A stretch of DNA of 64,000 bases from Mesostigma viride (lineage: Eukaryota > Streptophyta > Mesostigmatophyceae > Mesostigmatales > Mesostigmataceae): positions 664,570-728,569 of the forward strand of contig RPFO01000103.1 of the NCBI GenBank assembly GCA_009746045.1, read 5' to 3'. A program made the translations under genes and the position numbers. Under the pieces are notes generated by a model. It had not been told where the DNA came from, ran no database searches, and worked only from the letters and a program-made list of their open reading frames with translations. The number at the start of each line of letters is the position of its first letter. Positions within the stretch are counted from its first letter, which is position 1. Shown here piece by piece: positions 31,601 to 39,327 of the stretch.

Positions 31601-34396
31601 CAGGTAATTAGAGGCGAAGGCCATGTGTTCGGGTAAGGAGAGGCCAGGAGCATCTATACAAACAGGAGTTTCCACACACGGGAGAGAGAGAAAAAGAAGT
31701 AGCGCAGAGTTGGGCAGAATTAGCGCAGAGTTTGGGCACAGTGTGGGCACAGTTTGGGCAGAGTTTTTGGCGGAGCTTTTGTCCAACCTTTTGGCAGAGC
31801 TTGCCCGGGTTCCAGGTTACATGGCATCACAACTTACCACACGTCGCGCGGTCCATTCATGGGGGTACTAGACACAGTTGCGAAGAGCGAGAACCGCGAG
31901 AAACGGTCCCCATTTCCCCCACTCGTTTCTTGCAGGGACTCATTATCCCGTCAGACAGGTAGAGCAGATAGGATATGCTAATTAATGTACACAAGGATAT
32001 GTTAGGTTGCTTACACCTTGATGCTCCGTGACTCCGTCACACAAGCACGTGCCGAATCGATTTGTGCCAGATTGATTTGTGGGTGAAGTACATAGTGTAG
32101 TGAGCCACGCCTACCTCATCCTGAACTGTGTACATATTTATGTACTACCGATGGCTCTCCCCCCGTGGACCCTGCAGGGGCCTGCGGCTGCAGATCGGCA
32201 TGTGCATGGGCGTGCCCAGCGACTGCCAGCCACACATGACCACCGGGCGCGCCGCATACTTTGGGCCGGTCATCAACCGGGCGTCCCGCATCGCCGCCAC
32301 GGCGGCCCCTGGCCAAACGCTGGTCAACGACGAGTGCGTTGCAGCCGCCAAGGATGTCAGCGGCCCATCCCTGTTTAGGGAGTTGGGCACATACGAGCTC
32401 AAGGTACGAGCATTGACAAGCAATGTTTCCTGCACGTACTAGGGACAACGTGCGGGCCCTCCCTGTTGAGGGAGTTGGGAAAATACAAGCTCCGGGTATG
32501 CATTTGAATAACTTTTGCATGCTACATATACAACTATATTCAATGAGACAACCAACGCATGCCAGAAATCTGGAGAATCCGGACCATGGTAAATCGAGCC
32601 TGCTGCTATCTTTTTTGCATTGGTCGAGTTGTTCAGAATGATGGGAATGAATGGAGGTGGAGATGTTCAGAATGATGGGAATGAATGGAGGTGGAGATGT
32701 GCCATGTACGTTAAAATGATGGCTGGCTAACGTTCTGAGCAACACCTAGATGGTTTAGCTTAAAAACAAACTCGCATGACTAATGTATATGCTTGTTTCA
32801 TGGACATATATGTGGGGAAAGGTGTAGGCTGTTCAAGGAGTTGGGCCATGATACTGCATAGGTGGTCCTATATTACTTAGCGAGCAAGCATGGGCCGCCT
32901 TGCACAGACAGTTATTTATAGTAACATTATATTTATGTCAGTATACTTTATAGGAATTAGAAATGCGACTGTTGGCTCCACGATTTCGGTTCATAATGTC
33001 AAGCCGATGCCCCATGGTACGACAGGCCAGCAATAGTCCCTGTGTGCATTTCGGGTCGGATTTATCTCTTTGAAATCACTCACCGTTAGCAAATGCCTAG
33101 CTTATTTTGGATGCATGTCTGTTGTTGATGGTGATGTTGTTGGTATCGCCAGTTCGCCATGGCATCGCCCCCTTTGAAGCAGTTTTTCAACCATTTTTAT
33201 CTTAACCATTTTCCATGCTAGTATTGTTTTATCTTTCAACTACGTTTCCTCCAGTTCGATTGCGCGGCAGCTTGCGCCTGTCCTCGCTAGTCCTCTGGCC
33301 CCCTCGGATGTTGACTGAAACCCCACCCCTGTTGTGAGGCATTGCTAGGGAAATCTGCACCAGAATTATTACCGCCACACGTATATGTGTACGTCCATAT
33401 ACCGTAGTATGTAGACTAGGTATGCACATGTATGTAGACTAGGTCGGCCTAGTAGTATGCACTTGTGTGAGGACTGCAATATATTTACAGCCGACGTGCA
33501 TGGCCCGGCGACAGCTCACACCTTGTCCGGAGAGAGCCAGCATAAGCGTTAGCATGCTTTCACCTGGGCTAAGGAAGTTGACTTCAACCTTTTGACTTGC
33601 GAAAGCGCTACAAGCCCCCGGGTCCATGCACCGACTCTGCCCTTGCTCGGCACTACCAACTCACTTATTATAAGATGACGTGCAAATGCGTGAGCTATCT
33701 ACACATGCGCTAGTAGTCATGCACTCGTAATCATGCGCTAGTACTAATGCTGTGCCCAGCCACGTGCTTGGTTGCTTGCCCCAGCAGGGCGTCAAGGAGC
33801 CCATGCGCCTCTACCAGGTGTCCAGCCCCGAGCTCAGCATGCGGCTCTTCCCCCGCACTCTCAAGCTGGCAAAGGCCACGGGGCCCATCGTCGACTTGGA
33901 CGCGCCCTTGGCCCCTGGCAAGCTGGAACATGGAGAGGACTCAGGGAACAGTTATGACACGGTGGCTGATGGGAACCGGCTGCCGTCTCTGGACTCGGCG
34001 CCAGCTGGCAGTACTCACACCGTAACGGCAACCAAGGACGAGGATTCAGAGACGGCGACTGACAGGATTCAGGGCCCGCAAATCCAGGGTACGACACAAC
34101 ACCGCGAGAATGGCAGTCATCGGGATCCCCAGTCCCCCATCAGCCGCATGCTCATGGGCCTCATGGGAGGAGGGAGTCCACGGCAAGCACGGCGGCCCAG
34201 CTGCCTTGGGAAAGCGAGCGATCCGGCCCATCGTCCACGCGGCAAGTGGGACCCGGAAAAGGAGATGAACTCACCTGGTCGGGGTGAGATCGATGACGAG
34301 GACATGACGTATGACGAGCTGCTCAAGTTGGCGATGAGGCAGCACGGGAAGATCAAGGCGCTCGAGCGGTGGCTTAATCGTGTCCCCGAACATTAA
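17382..34396 (+). CDS. Receptor-type class III nucleotidyl cyclase homologue, 12 exons
   Basis: Exons by splice sites and phase: 17382-17672, 20578-20658, 21415-22059, 22780-23024, 24955-25458, 26534-26831, 28105-28711, 29363-29436, 30192-30833, 31077-31573, 32178-32403, 33788-34396. All introns are GT-AG and all phases agree across junctions. The product is ~1570 residues: signal peptide, type-1 periplasmic-binding-like ectodomain, a second extracellular region, EGF-like module, one membrane segment, two cyclase homology domains and a Ser/Pro-rich tail. It would bind an external ligand and signal through cAMP or cGMP. Exons 5 and 6 each contain an internal frame change, explained by a 37-41 bp micro-intron or by an indel, so the allele may be damaged. 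The start is the first ATG before the hydrophobic leader. Confidence 0.82.
18255..20385 (+). repeat. G-free CT-rich minisatellite in intron 1
   Basis: About 2.1 kb of CTCCTCAC, CTCCTCCC and CCCCCTA units. From 18372 to 20370 I see no G on the sense strand. It lies in intron 1 upstream of the exon 2 acceptor (20577/20578). Long open frames here (SSPPHLLT, LLPSSPPP) are repeat artefacts. Confidence 0.95.
20578..20658 (+). CDS. Cyclase gene exon 2
   Basis: 27 codons between TTTGCAG and GTGAAT. Encodes NASAFLDAEIRAGTAGIVAS, typical of the segment before the first ligand-pocket loop in sugar-type periplasmic-binding proteins. Phase 0 on both sides fits exons 1 and 3. Confidence 0.8.
21415..22059 (+). 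CDS. Cyclase gene exon 3: periplasmic-binding-like domain core
   Basis: 215 codons between CGTGCAG and GTGAGT. The pattern of NAAGIPIYLVGGGDP, a central RYIGPDE hinge, the second lobe (LLEGH-like AVLVEDIATYRSV) and AGQRVLAVDLGVYTQGYLAL matches sugar-binding type-1 solute-binding domains. It would lie outside the cell or in a vesicle lumen and sense a small ligand; the ligand is unknown. Confidence 0.82.
22335..22770 (+). repeat. Intron 3 minisatellites (23-bp and ~36-bp units)
   Basis: About twelve copies of a 23-bp unit containing CCTCACATGCATTCAGCA (22335-22615). Four ~36-bp units containing TTTGTGTGCTTTT follow and run up to the acceptor of exon 4 at 22779/22780. Confidence 0.88.
22780..23024 (+). 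CDS. Cyclase gene exon 4
   Basis: 81 codons plus two bases, between GTCGTGCAG and GTGAGC. It is Cys-containing extracellular sequence (CHAAGNPVCGDP, GTPSSGCPCFDRADV). It ends phase 2, and exon 5 supplies the one base needed. The last ~20 bases and the donor are echoed six more times downstream in intron 4. Confidence 0.72.
23010..23640 (+). repeat. Tandem copies of the exon 4 donor region in intron 4
   Basis: Seven degenerate copies, counting the true one, of GATCGGCATTCCGGTGG-type sequence. They start near 23010, 23102, 23208, 23316, 23413, 23508 and 23606, with ~100-bp spacing. Some retain a donor (GTGAGC at 23025, GTAAGC near 23526). Confidence 0.82.
23641..24954 (+). other. Rest of intron 4: microsatellites and short repeats
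   Basis: It holds an ATC/CAG microsatellite at 24313-24363 (about 12 CAG), repeated TTTGCTGGTTTGTTTGCACC units at 24660-24745, and a degenerate copy of the exon 5 start (AGGACCTTGTTAGACAACAT) at 24841-24860. No exon with good splice sites is seen. Confidence 0.6.
24955..25458 (+). CDS. Cyclase gene exon 5, with internal frame change
   Basis: Starts after TAACCGACAG and completes the phase-2 codon from exon 4. Encodes a second extracellular region (LFDNIEMLAQLAEYADAVNS, FLDKYKGRLYVGPTMEQSAR). The frame used up to ~25234 differs from the one used from ~25276 (MELLMGWYMGQDYPFP to NRTAQ). A 41-bp GT-AG segment (25235-25275) would reconcile them, as would a one-base indel. It ends at GTGAGA. Confidence 0.7.
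25479..25701 (+). repeat. (CTT)n then (ATT)n microsatellite in intron 5
   Basis: About 66 pure CTT units and then 8-9 ATT units, starting 20 bp inside the intron. Confidence 0.98.
25850..26533 (+). repeat. Nine tandem copies of the exon 6 acceptor region
   Basis: An ~84-bp unit repeats CCAG-GTSATGCAAGGCCTGG. Copies are near 25866, 25950, 26034, 26112, 26192, 26274, 26362, 26446 and 26530; the last is the real exon start. The final three units are almost identical with an exact 84-bp spacing, so acceptors at 26366, 26450 and 26534 share one reading frame with no stop between them. Older copies upstream are more diverged. Confidence 0.88.
26534..26831 (+). CDS. Cyclase gene exon 6, with internal frame change
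   Basis: Starts VMQGLDPFLGDAFVQPLYER, phase 0 from exon 5. The frame of FFAVSHF (to 26659) differs from that of LAKEQPERPPVRM (from 26697). A 37-bp GT-AG segment (26660-26696, donor GTGAGC, acceptor ATGCAG) or an indel would reconcile them. It ends CVDEQ before GTACGT, phase 0. No known domain is recognised in this part. Confidence 0.7.
26956..27103 (+). repeat. (GGGAG)n-type purine array in intron 6
   Basis: About 150 bp of GGGGA and GGGA units on the sense strand, rich in G-runs. Confidence 0.92.
27231..27850 (+). repeat. 56-bp minisatellite, about 11 copies, in intron 6
   Basis: The unit contains AATAAGTAGATTGAATGAAC followed by CTGTCCACCTACGTGCACG. Copies are 95% or more alike by eye and directly adjacent. 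Confidence 0.95.
28105..28711 (+). CDS. Cyclase gene exon 7: EGF-like module and membrane segment
   Basis: Starts MYLSTYLSAMAAALE after CGTGCGCAG. Residues ~95-135 of the exon form an EGF/laminin-type module (CSGNGAC ... CLCHHGWTGPFCS). Next comes the single membrane span (HILLVVLLPCILVPVMAGML) and a basic stop-transfer ARHGRR. The inner stretch leads into the first cyclase domain and ends phase 1 before GTGAGT. Confidence 0.85.
28850..29362 (+). repeat. Intron 7 repeats, including copies of the exon 8 start
   Basis: CCCACCCG-type units lie at 28850-28945. Degenerate copies of the exon 8 acceptor and start follow at 28986 (TAGATGTC), 29042 (CAGATGTCGAC), 29164-29205 (GCAGACGCGGACGG with GCCGACCTGCTTTCGTGGGA) and 29268 (CAGATGTG). 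Confidence 0.75.
29363..29436 (+). CDS. Cyclase gene exon 8: first metal-site motif of domain C1
   Basis: A 74-base exon that completes the phase-1 codon. It gives DVEGLADLLAWDARVTKKAL, equivalent to the DIEGST motif of class III cyclases, with the first metal-binding Asp kept. Ends phase 0 before GTACGC. Confidence 0.85.
30192..30833 (+). CDS. Cyclase gene exon 9: rest of cyclase homology domain C1
   Basis: 214 codons. YHGKQAVATEGAFTLVFHDS matches the GDxF region, but Gly or a gap replaces the second metal Asp. After an ~80-residue insert, RVRMGIHVGV and YRGEYVDVATALRNIAHGGQ match the second half; the transition-state Asn and Arg of NxxxR are replaced (Asp and Ala). C1 therefore keeps the first Asp but lacks the other catalytic residues. 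Ends before GTGAGC. Confidence 0.85.
30834..31076 (+). repeat. Intron 9 with four ~25-40 bp repeats
   Basis: Units of TTTAATGTCATACARTCCACCC recur at ~30858-30985 in this 243-bp intron, the shortest in the gene. Confidence 0.75.
31077..31573 (+). CDS. Cyclase gene exon 10: first half of cyclase domain C2
   Basis: Begins VKEGLPPVHLMQVLP, the usual linker after C1. PVVMCFMRVAYTRVL aligns with the first-Asp strand, but Asp is replaced by Arg. YEVEENDGNFLLAFRSAAKA aligns with the GDxF strand, with Gly at the metal position. C2 therefore has no metal site. Ends phase 2 before GTAAGG. Confidence 0.84.
31574..31660 (+). repeat. Triplicated donor region of exon 10
   Basis: TTCAG-GTAAGGAGAGGCGAGG at 31569 is followed by TTTCAG-GTAATTAGAGGCGA and TTCGG-GTAAGGAGAGGCCA. 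Potential donors lie at 31574, 31604 and 31633. Confidence 0.85.
32178..32403 (+). CDS. Cyclase gene exon 11: second half of cyclase domain C2
   Basis: Completes the phase-2 codon. LRLQIGMCMGVPSD and GRAAYFGPVINRASRIAATA match the class III C-terminal half, with the transition-state Asn and Arg (NRASR) intact. Ends LGTYELK before GTACGA, phase 0. Confidence 0.87.
32404..33787 (+). other. Intron 11 with copies of the exon 11 end and a dispersed repeat
   Basis: 32456-32500 repeats the exon 11 tail (GGGAGTTGGG then a GGTATG donor-like site), and 32826-32850 is a weaker third copy. 32543-32760 is a member of a dispersed repeat family also seen at 35776 and 50113. A 33-bp unit is doubled at 32634-32700. 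No exon is seen. Confidence 0.7.
33788..34396 (+). CDS. Cyclase gene exon 12: C-terminal tail
   Basis: Starts GVKEPMRLYQVSSPELSMR, the usual post-cyclase strand. About 170 low-complexity acidic, Ser- and Pro-rich residues follow, with a short helix at the end (DELLKLAMRQHGKIKALERW). Stop at 34394-34396. The tail has no recognised domain and may be regulatory. Confidence 0.84.
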   Translation, partial: GVKEPMRLYQVSSPELSMRLFPRTLKLAKATGPIVDLDAPLAPGKLEHGEDSGNSYDTVADGNRLPSLDSAPAGSTHTVTATKDEDSETATDRIQGPQIQGTTQHRENGSHRDPQSPISRMLMGLMGGGSPRQARRPSCLGKASDPAHRPRGKWDPEKEMNSPGRGEIDDEDMTYDELLKLAMRQHGKIKALERWLNRVPEH

Positions 34397-35410
34397 CCGA
34401 GGTCTCCCGTACATAGTTGCGATTCTTTGGATTTGAAGCACTGTGGGTTGGAGTATGTTAGTTGCAACTTTTTGGATTTGACGCTCCGTTGGTTGGAGTA
34501 TGTGTACACCAACTTTACAGGTTGCATGCAGTTTTGTCTTTTTTGCTGAACAGAGCTTGAATTACGAGCAAGTAGAGGACGGGTTACAAGGCCCCAGACA
34601 GCTAGAACAAGGGGGGGGGGGGGGGGGGAAGAGAGAGAGAGAACAAATACAGGTATTAATTAACTAATTCATTTACACATAACTGCGTCACATGAGCATA
34701 AGTCCTCAGGGAATCGAAGATGTGATGGGGTGGATGGTGTAGCTATAGATAGTCCATAGCTACAGGGTTGTAGGCACCAAAGCCTGAATCGCTATAAGTA
34801 CTTGCGTGTCATGCGCATGGGCATACCACGGAGTACTATGCCAATCTCATTACAAAATAATTACACGAATTAATTAATTAATAATTAATAGACACGTGAC
34901 TGCGTCACGTGAGCATAAGTCCTCAGTGGGAGGGGAACATGGGATGGAATGGATGGTATAAGCTATCTAGGTCCTAGTTACAGGGGTGTGGGCACCGCGG
35001 CCCGAATCACTATGCATGCCAAACTTGGTCATGACGCGGAGCCCCCACCAGCTGGGGGGTGGTGTCCTTCATTACTGTCTGCCACCTATCTACATGTGCC
35101 TCCATGTATAACAGACAGAGTGTTAATTAATTAATGTATAACAGACAAACCAGGGGAGCTCCCCGGGCGTGAGCCTGCCCCGTCTAGTATAGCACATGTC
35201 CATGCCTAGGCTGCCTATGACGGAACGTCCAGTGGCGCCCTTGCCGCGCGCGGCCTGGGGCATGCATGCCACGTGAGGACAAAACGCCCGGGCTGTGCGG
35301 GCTTGGTGCCAGCTAGGCTGTCGGATGTGTCTACCTACCTGACCTGTGCGGGCCAGGTGCCCGGCTATAGGCCCACTGAGGGCGCCTGTGCCTAAGAATG
35401 TGGGAAATAT
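34397..35410. other. Intergenic stretch downstream of the cyclase gene
   Basis: Contains an 18-G run (34611-34628). Two related ~150-bp segments lie at 34655-34840 and 34865-35015, sharing TTAATTAA and GTCACRTGAGCATAAGTCCT. No gene is seen. The polyadenylation signal of the cyclase gene is not obvious. Confidence 0.55.
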
Positions 35411-35671
35411 ATTCTGATCAGACACTCCGCAAAGGTGAAAACCTTTGCGTTCAGTGCCAGGCCGCGGAAAACGCGGAAAACGCGATCTGCAAATGAATCC
35501 GACCGGAATCGAACTGGGGACCTCTCGCACCAATTTTGCTGACTATAGGACGGACGTCTCCGGTTACCATGGCATCGCCAACTTACACCTACAGTCATCC
35601 GCAAAAGTTCTCCTGTCCGGGGAGTGATGCAAGCCTTTCGGATTTGGTACTAGATAAATCACTCGAGATCT
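35411..35671 (-). repeat. tRNA-Pro-like short interspersed repeat, copy 1
   Basis: 261 bp, nearly identical to 63671-63932. The minus strand contains GGTGCGAGAGGTCCCCAGTT and CGATTCCGG, close to the anticodon-to-T-arm half of plant-type tRNA-Pro(UGG), including a B-box GTTCGATTC. The 5' tRNA half is shortened, so it is not a functional tRNA. The + strand has a 9-bp stem with a GAAA loop, CGCAAAGGT-GAAA-ACCTTTGCG (35427-35448). It is best described as a SINE-like repeat. Confidence 0.7.
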
Positions 35672-35775
35672 GTGACATATATTAATTAATTCATAGACAC
35701 GTGGGAAACATATGGTAAATCATTAAAATTTAAAGTTAAATTTTAACATGGCTTTGTTGGGAGATCATGTAGCAC

Positions 35776-36010
35776 GTATCAAGGAGACAACCAGCGCAGG
35801 CCAGAAATCGGGAGAATTCGGACCATGGTAGCTCAAGACTGCCGTTAAGTCCGCGTTTTCGAGTCGTTCAGGATGATGAATATGAATGGAGATGGAAATG
35901 TGGAGCCTTGTGCATTGAAATTACGGCTGGCTTACGTGTAGAGCGACTAGATGACCTAGACGGTGGGGCCGGAAACAGCTTGCTTGATCAGGGCGTGTGT
36001 TTCGAGCCTA
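35776..36010 (+). repeat. Dispersed repeat family R1, copy in intergenic DNA
   Basis: Shares GACAACCAGCGCAGGCCAGA and GACCATGGTAGCTC with 50113-50312 (inverted, close) and with 32543-32760 (diverged, intron 11). It has no coding capacity and the family ends are unclear. Confidence 0.75.
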
Positions 36011-36342
36011 ACTGGCCGGGAGTGTCTAGTGGTGAGCACCATTGCTGCGATCGCTCTCCCACCATTTACGAGGAAGTACCCGCAAATGGGAAACCACTGA
36101 AAAGGTCTAGCTAGTCAGTCATTAGTCATTACGTTATAGCCTGTATATTCCATTGCTGGTGGGTGGGGGTGAGCGGAGCCGCGAAAACTAACTAAGCTAA
36201 CTCTAATATAATCTACTCTTTTTCATTTTCCGTGTGCATTGAAATTACGGCTGGCTTACGTGTAGAGCGACTAGATGACCTAGACGGTGGGGCCGGAAAC
36301 AGCTTGCTTGATCAGGGCGTGTGTTTCGAGCCTAACTGGCCA
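35912..36342 (+). repeat. 106-bp direct repeat flanking a ~215-bp repeat
   Basis: 35912-36017 and 36233-36342 are almost identical (GTGCATTGAAATTACGGCTG ... CTAACTGGCC). The intervening 36018-36232 recurs at 39730-39925 (GGGAGTGTCTAGTGG ... CTAATATAATCT). It could be an insertion that duplicated or captured its flank, or a tandem duplication. Confidence 0.8.
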
Positions 36343-36469
36343 TCGCAACCCACTGGCAAACTTGCGCGCGCCGGGCACCGGCGCGGCGCGACGCGGACCT
36401 GTTGCGTTTGCGTGCCATATCATCCTGGACTTGGTCATTACCGCTACTTGGAATGCATCCACTATCAGC

Positions 36470-37971
36470 CAGTGTTCAATTATACGGCGTATTATACGGT
36501 ATAATACGGTATAATACGCGTTATACAAGGTCGAGCGGATAATTTTTATCCGTTTTATACGATTTGCGTATTTTTACGTATAATACGGCGAATAACACGT
36601 ATGAGCGCGCGTATAATGGGGTTTTCGCGCTCATCCGAGGTCCGGCAGCCAAATTTTTCGGGCGGGAACCAAGGCGGGAAAGCAAGGGAACTTAGAAACA
36701 CTACGGAAACCATCCACTGGTTGACATTTGGCGACCGTGAGACACAAGGATCTTACAAGCAAGCTACACTGTAGCATGGCAAGTTGGCAACCCTCCATGC
36801 TGTTTAGGTGCTCAGCCCTTGCCTCTCGGGCAGCCATGCACCGAATATTTAAGTCATACAGAAAACTGACTGGTACGAGAGCATGGCCGCTTTATATTTT
36901 CAACTGAAATTTTGTAGGCATGATCCTTAGGTCTTGAAAAGCTTATATCCTTGGCCAGGCAACGTTTGGATGTGCGCAGATATGTCTCGACCTTCTGCTC
37001 GATGCGGCAACCTCGTTTCAGCAACCAGGTGGCGACCGTGCATGTGCTAACTGTTGATAGGCGGGAAATGCCCCTACATTTGAACGCGGATAGATGTTTC
37101 ACGTTATTCCTTACATGATTTATAAGCGACGACGGCCAGGAAAGGCTCGCAGCTACGTCCATCAGGTGGGCATGCTGGCTCCGTCAAGAAAGGTAATATG
37201 CGGTTTTGATCTGGTACGTGCTATCCTGTTCACGTGTTCATTGTACTGTATCAAGTTGTTGGGTGGATTGTAAAATAGTCGTAGACCTGTAATGGAGGCT
37301 TTCTGCTTGTCTTTTGGTTGCTTTACTGCCTCTACGCATTATTGGCTTGTGATGGTTGGGGAATACCACTACGACATGCAGATTTTGGACCATATTTGTC
37401 TGCTATTAGCTTATGCTTCATCGAAAGCAGTGACGTAGTGCTTGGCATTGTTTATAAATATGATAAGCTTGATAACGCGATGTTTTTTCTTGCTAAAAAC
37501 ATCTCGAAACAAGTGGTTTTCTGGCCAGATCTAGCCACCATTTCTTGTTTTGCTCGCCCAAGTCAGCCTTCTTCTTGTGTGCTCCTCATGCATGCAAGAA
37601 ACATGGAGATGCCCAGGACCTGCTTGCATGGAAGCATAGCCATCTTACTTCTTTTGCTTTTTTAATCTTTCCATTTCATTTGGCGTTGTTTTTTAGGGTA
37701 TAATGCATAGGTAATCTAGCTCCTCGTGAACCCCGGTTTACACGTCCAGTGTTCCCAAGCACTGCTGAGCAGTGGCAACCCATGTATCATGTGTAATTTA
37801 GTGTCAGAAACATGTGGACTGCTTGAAATGATATCAAAATGCATGAAACAACCCCAAAAACGATGAAATCCAGTATTTGCGTATAATTTCCGGATAATAC
37901 CGTATTATACCGTATTATCCATTATACGGACCCCGCGCGTATAACCGCGTATTGCGTATAATTGAACTCTG
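36470..37971. mobile_element. hAT-like non-autonomous element with perfect 8-bp target duplication
   Basis: Ends CAGTGTTCAATTATACG and CGTATAATTGAACTCTG are 17-bp inverted repeats with one mismatch. The flanks are CTATCAGC at 36462-36469 and at 37972-37979, an exact 8-bp duplication as made by hAT transposases. Both subterminal regions are dense in the palindromic motif CGTATTATACGG. No transposase signature is seen in the 1.5 kb, so it depends on one made elsewhere. It inserted just before a pre-existing ~308-bp tandem duplication. Confidence 0.88.
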
Positions 37972-37973
37972 CT

Positions 37974-38589
37974 ATCAGCAGTAATCATGTGTGTGATATG
38001 CCACCTACGACCAGGTATAATGAGAATGTAAGGTGCGGTCCTTTACGGCACCGCCACCTTCATGACAGGCAATCCGGCCCAATCAGCCGATTCTTGAGAC
38101 AATGCTTTATCATCAAAGCAACCAAAGGACCTTTCTATTCCAATGAGATACATGACGAATTACAAAGACTGTCGAGTTGTAATGTTGTAGTTATAAGAGC
38201 AGCTGTGAGGCCCCTTGGTTGACGCCACTGCAGGCCCCTTGTGGCGGCAGTGCATGTGTTCCCGACCTAGTTCCTAATATATCAGCAGTAATCATGTGTG
38301 TGATATGCCACCTACGACCAGGTATAATGAGAATGTAAGGTGCGGTCCTTTACGGCACCGCCACCTTCATGACAGGCAATCCGGCCCAATCAGCCGATTC
38401 TTGAGACAATGCTTTATCATCAAAGCAACCAAAAGACCTTTCTATTCCAATGAGATACATGACGAATTACAAAGACTGTCGAGTTGTAATGTTGTAGTTA
38501 TAAGAGCAGCTGTGAGGCCCCTTGGCTGACGCCACTGCAGGCCCCGGCCTTGTGGCGGCAGTGCATGTGTTCCCGACCTAGTTCCTACT
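37974..38589 (+). repeat. 308-bp tandem duplication
   Basis: Copies at 37974-38281 and 38282-38589 differ by a few bases and a small CCGGCCT insertion. Each has a 77-residue open frame (YNENVRCGPLRHRHLH...), but there is no independent sign of coding. Confidence 0.9.
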
Positions 38590-39327
38590 GGCATGCATGC
38601 CAACGACGACCAGGGTGCCCGAAGGCCCTGTCCCTTGTCTCGTTCTCATGCAGTCTTACACACATTCTTAACAAAACCAGTACATTGTCGTATCCGTCAG
38701 TCCATCCTCATGGCAACTGACTGCATGCAACCACTCACGGGGGCTGCTCCGGGCTGCTCGAACTATTTCACCCCATGAAGACAACAAACCAGTTGTGAGG
38801 GAGAGAAACGGACGAACAACGACCACCATGGTTCGTTGCTCATCCTTCTATACTGCTCAAAGCTCAAGCCTGGCGGCTGGCGCCACTAGCGCCACTTTAG
38901 ACATCAGCCAATCATAACATCGTCTAATTTCCGACAGACTAAACTCCAAGCTTTATCTGTCCATAAAAGCAAACACAAATATACAAGGGCAAATCTATCG
39001 GCCATGCCAGGCACCGCCTGGGGCTTCCTTGCATTTGTGTCTGGTGTCCCACGTTGACATCCTGAAATTGTACAGCTGCTCAGTGCCTCGCCAGCTTGCT
39101 GTGTACCAGCATTCGGCAAACTGCCCTTGTGACGAATGTCAGTGAAATTCAGGTCCGCCCAAAAGTTCCGTCAGCAAATTCAGCGGATTTGGCGCGAAAG
39201 TACAACTGAGATCCGCGGCGTCAGTACCGGGCCGCGGTATAGCAACCCGCACAAGGCTGCGGACGTCAGAATTACGCCAAAATCTGAATTGCGGACGTGA
39301 TAGATCACGGACGCGACAGCCCTATAT
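38590..39327. other. Gene-free stretch
   Basis: No conserved coding signal or repeat family is recognised here. A TATATGTGACAC patch precedes the small frame at 39328. Confidence 0.4.

Noticed and set aside
35430..35600. Functional tRNA-Pro gene
   Set aside because: Only the 3' half is well matched; D-arm shortened, acceptor and T stems have mismatches, and it is repeated with long flanks.
37962..38529. Duplicated 77-86 residue frames (YNENVRCGPLRHRHLH)
   Set aside because: Both are in a tandem duplication with no splice or conservation evidence; kept only as a repeat.
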